Assembly: GCA_003647675.1 (NCBI GenBank)
Contig: QMNH01000044.1
Location: forward strand, 1-7,627
Direction of reading: 5' to 3'
Source: Candidatus Falkowiibacteriota bacterium
GTDB lineage: Bacteria > Patescibacteriota > Patescibacteriia > Patescibacteriales > UBA12075
Length of the DNA: 7,627 nucleotides
The notes beneath the pieces were generated by a model. The model made no database searches. It was given only the letters and a program-made list of their open reading frames with translations, and was not told the origin of the DNA. Position numbers and translations under genes: made by a program. Shown here one piece after another: positions 5,962 through 7,627 of this stretch. Every line of letters starts with the position of its first letter. Position 1 is the first letter of the stretch.

Positions 5962-6378
5962 TTACAAAATTTCATTTACTTTTTTCATAAATCTATTAAA
6001 ATCATCCAAATTTTTCCGGCAATATTGAAATATTTTCTTATTATCAATTTCCCAATATTGATGAATTAATTTATTCCTGAATTTTACCATTCTTCTTAAA
6101 CTTAAAGCTAAATCCTTGCTAAATAGTCCTGCTTTTTCCAATTCATTAAAACATTCTCCAAAAGTTGAAACCCCTTTGCTGTATTTTTTCGCGGCTATAT
6201 GCACGCAAACACTGCCGACAGCTTCAATCGCCAGCAGTAAATAATATTTTACTGCCGCTAAATTTTCTTTTTTTTTCCAAAATTCTTTCTCTTTAATGCC
6301 AGTAAGCCTGCTAATTTCCGCCAATGATTCATTGATTTCTGAAAATCTTTTTTTAATTTTTTGCTTATCTAGTTTCAT
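5962..6378 (-). CDS. hepT: HEPN ribonuclease toxin (HepT-like, DUF86)
   Basis: 138-residue all-helical HEPN protein. The hallmark motif is RNKLIHQY (101-108): Arg101, His106 and Tyr108 form the RX4HXY signature of HepT-type RNases. In the characterised MntA-HepT systems this tyrosine is AMPylated by the partner, which silences the toxin. MVKFRNKLIHQYWEID is the most conserved part of the family. Length is normal for the group and both ends look intact. It follows mntA on the same strand, separated by 78 bp containing a GC-rich palindrome. That gap is larger than usual for such pairs, which commonly overlap or nearly touch. No Shine-Dalgarno sequence is visible before the ATG. The motif is intact, so the toxin is predicted active. 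Confidence 0.9.
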   Translation of the reverse strand: MKLDKQKIKKRFSEINESLAEISRLTGIKEKEFWKKKENLAAVKYYLLLAIEAVGSVCVHIAAKKYSKGVSTFGECFNELEKAGLFSKDLALSLRRMVKFRNKLIHQYWEIDNKKIFQYCRKNLDDFNRFMKKVNEIL

Positions 6379-6383
6379 AAGTT

Positions 6384-6427
6384 ATTCGCTTCGCGAACCC
6401 GCCACTACGAATGCGGGACATGCGAAT
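6384..6427. repeat. Palindromic element between mntA and hepT
   Basis: Nested inverted repeats: ATTCGC (6384-6389) with GCGAAT (6422-6427) outside, and CCCGC (6398-6402) with GCGGG (6413-6417) inside around CACTACGAAT; TTCGCGAA lies in the left arm. It is GC-rich against AT-rich flanks, fills most of the 78-bp gap and ends six bases before the hepT start codon. It has no U-run, so it is not a standard terminator. It could fold in the mRNA and lower hepT translation. Confidence 0.65.
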
Positions 6428-6456
6428 TGCCAATATTGAAATTCCTTTACTTTAAA

Positions 6457-6885
6457 TTATACCGGTATTAATTCCTTTAACGATTGATAAGAAATATGGG
6501 AATCAATAGAGGCTTCAAGAGAAGTTTTCTCAATTAATTCGGCTAAAATTTTATCATTATTTGAAAGCAATAATTCGCCTTTGGCAAAAATATTATTCAA
6601 AAACGAACCTGGCGCCGAATTCAAAATAGTAATTTCAAATATATCTGGTGGTAAACCGGTAATAGCCGCCAATTTATCGGCAAGTAATAATTCTTCCTTA
6701 AAATCATCCATTTTACTTTCTTTTTTAAGATAAATCCCGATATCAATATCCCGAAATGTACGGGAATCCAAAAAGGAGCCGTATAAGTAAGCGAAAAGCG
6801 CCTTATCATAATCAAGCAAAGCCTTTTTTATCTTATTTTTAATCTCTTGCCGTTGTTTTTTGTTTTGTTTATTATATTTATTCAT
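6457..6885 (-). CDS. mntA: MNT-type nucleotidyltransferase antitoxin
   Basis: 142-residue minimal nucleotidyltransferase, the antitoxin of a type VII HEPN-MNT pair; characterised relatives transfer AMP from ATP to the HepT tyrosine. A Lys-rich N-terminal helix is followed by YLYGSFLDSRTFRDIDIGIY (33-52), with the GS turn (36-37) and the metal-binding Asp46-x-Asp48. The third carboxylate is probably Glu84 in FEITILNSAP, where Asp is more usual. The GS-to-DxD loop has 8 residues rather than the 10 of the classic GSX10DXD; this form occurs in the GSFL...FRDID subgroup as I recall it. It is the first gene of the pair and directly follows a decayed ATPase gene. No Shine-Dalgarno sequence is obvious before the ATG at 6885. 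Confidence 0.9.
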   Translation of the reverse strand: MNKYNKQNKKQRQEIKNKIKKALLDYDKALFAYLYGSFLDSRTFRDIDIGIYLKKESKMDDFKEELLLADKLAAITGLPPDIFEITILNSAPGSFLNNIFAKGELLLSNNDKILAELIEKTSLEASIDSHISYQSLKELIPV

Positions 6886-6910
6886 GGTTTAAGGTTAGCA
6901 AATTAATATT

Positions 6911-6944
6911 AATAAATCAAATTTATTACTAACTATATTGTCAA
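6911..6944 (-). promoter_or_regulatory. Candidate promoter and operator of mntA-hepT
   Basis: A perfect -35 TTGACA lies at 6939-6944 on the minus strand. The -10 at the right distance is weak (TTTGAT or TTGATT). It falls inside an inverted repeat AATAAAT/ATTTATT (6911-6927) that could be an operator. Toxin-antitoxin operons are commonly autoregulated, so a repressor site overlapping the -10 would fit, but this is inference. Confidence 0.4.
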
Positions 6945-6972
6945 TGTTAAAACAAGTAAAACACTAAATAAA

Positions 6973-7246
6973 TTAACTATAAACTATTAAATCTTCATAT
7001 AAAAATCGGCAACAAATAATAAGGAAGGTAATATTAAACAAATCCGCGATTAGCTGTTTTATGATACTGCTCTTTCCAACTCTTCGCAAGCCCAAAATAT
7101 TTAAGATAAACTGATTGTTTATTTTTTTCCGCAAATCAAAAAAGCTCCCGGTGGAACCAATCGGCTTCTTCCGGCCTAAAATTCTTTTCCAGCCACCAGG
7201 GATTTCTATCCTGCAAATCCCGATATTCTATATCATAATCACGCAT
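6973..7246 (-). pseudogene. Frameshifted, truncated AAA-type ATPase remnant
   Basis: From ATG at 7246 a frame of 36 codons runs MRDYDIEYRDLQDRNPWW to HRELF and stops at 7136-7138. Shifting by one base at the T6 run there continues DLRKKINNQFILNI and then GLRRVGKSS, a clear Walker A P-loop (G-x4-G-K-S), followed by IIKQLIADL. The frame then turns to unrelated hydrophobic residues and ends at 6973-6975. Reading across the T-run as T5 restores a continuous N-terminus, so the lesion is probably a one-base insertion. Walker B, sensor and C-terminal parts are missing, so the gene is also truncated. The NPWW start and GLRRVGKS loop resemble the DUF4143/archaeal-type ATP-binding proteins common in these bacteria, many of which sit in toxin-like or accessory loci. 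It ends about 90 bp upstream of mntA. Confidence 0.75.
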
Positions 7247-7261
7247 AATATTTATAATACT

Positions 7262-7287
7262 TTTAGCTAAACTTCACTTTAGTTAAA
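7262..7287. promoter_or_regulatory. Operator-like inverted repeat upstream of the ATPase remnant
   Basis: TTTAGCTAAA (7262-7271) and TTTAGTTAAA (7278-7287), each nearly palindromic, are centred on CTAAA-6-TTTAG. The pair lies 16 to 41 bases upstream of the remnant's ATG and just upstream of a TATTATAAAT -10-like stretch. It could be the regulatory site of the original ATPase gene. Confidence 0.35.
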
Positions 7288-7627
7288 TTTATATTTTAAA
7301 TATACAATACTATAATTTAAATGTCATGTATATTTTAGCAAACAATATATTAAACAGCTTTTTTCAAAATTTTTTGTCTAGTTAAATTAACACTGAAAAT
7401 TCAACGCTTTAATAATTTTTTTAAATCCAGCTGTAGCTTGCCCAGAAATTACCGCGCCTTTTAAAAGGTATTATTAGGCCATATAATACAATTTTTTCAA
7501 GGTTTTTTGTGTATATCTATACATTTTTTTCAAGGTTTTTCGCACAATAAATTTAGATTATAATCCGATTATACAAGCTCTTTTATTAAACCTGTCTGCT
7601 AAGGCCGGCGCGGATAGCCTAAAAATA
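7288..7627. other. AT-rich intergenic region with repeats and possible coding scraps
   Basis: No gene can be named here. It contains a 27-codon minus-strand frame at 7387-7470 (includes GAVISGQATAGFKKIIKAL) without a start codon, and a CCTTTTAAAAGG palindrome (7457-7468). A 16-bp direct repeat TTTTTTCAAGGTTTTT occurs at 7492-7507 and 7525-7540, flanking an inverted repeat GTATA/TATAC (7511-7522). A plus-strand TATAAT lies at 7559-7564. The last 36 bases turn GC-rich, which suggests that a gene begins or ends at the right edge. On the minus strand 7558-7626 could be the last 22 codons of a protein; on the plus strand 7487-7627 is open but lacks a standard start. Neither reading is decisive. 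Confidence 0.3.

Noticed and set aside
7387..7470. HicA-like toxin fragment suggested by VISGQ...IIKALNF
   Set aside because: The match is short, has an extra stretch in the middle, lacks a start codon and the catalytic His region, and could be chance.
7609..7618. GCGGATAGCC shared between the right edge and the rnpB 5' region
   Set aside because: A single 10-base match on opposite strands without the conserved RNase P blocks; most likely coincidence.
1..7627. CRISPR array, tRNA genes or insertion-sequence transposase
   Set aside because: No regularly spaced long repeats, cloverleaf signatures or transposase frames were seen; the 11-bp and 12-bp tandem repeats are too short and have no spacers.

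Overview
The window looks like chromosomal DNA from an uncultured, AT-rich bacterium with a reduced genome, most likely of the Patescibacteria/CPR radiation (Parcubacteria-like). This assignment is inferred, not proven. It rests on low-GC, lysine- and isoleucine-rich proteins, several start codons with no visible Shine-Dalgarno sequence, short GC-rich palindromic elements scattered between and inside genes, and a large single-pass membrane protein with DUF11-like extracellular domains next to tgt.

Layout, left to right. At 1-300 is the 5' part of an RNase P RNA gene (rnpB, minus strand), cut by the window edge, with a good -35/extended -10 promoter at 307-335. A family 2 glycosyltransferase (373-1203, minus) is divergent from an alpha/beta hydrolase (1291-2079, plus). 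The hydrolase ends in a very long hairpin terminator (2091-2178). Facing it is a 48-residue AbrB/MazE-like DNA-binding protein (2170-2316, minus). Its leader carries three TGATTAATCA palindromes spaced exactly 11 bp apart, a candidate autoregulatory operator. Next is a two-gene minus-strand unit: a 685-residue membrane-anchored DUF11-like protein (3810-5867) followed after 28 bp by tgt (2513-3781), with a clear terminator at 2391-2415. Upstream of that is an MNT nucleotidyltransferase / HEPN ribonuclease pair (mntA-hepT, 6885 to 5962, minus), a type VII toxin-antitoxin system. It is preceded by a frameshifted, truncated AAA-type ATPase remnant (6973-7246). From about 7290 to the right edge I see AT-rich intergenic DNA with repeats and possible coding scraps but no gene I can name.

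The most notable object is tgt. It keeps the catalytic aspartates but has replaced all four zinc ligands (Cys, Cys, Cys, His become Ser, Leu, Leu, Asn in a gap-free alignment). It also carries a 139-bp palindromic element inserted in frame just upstream of the former zinc site, and a second, smaller palindromic in-frame insertion. The same theme recurs: rnpB holds two identical 16-bp hairpin units, and a GC-rich palindrome separates mntA from hepT. The window therefore appears to record repeated invasion by small palindromic elements that are tolerated inside a protein gene and a structural RNA.
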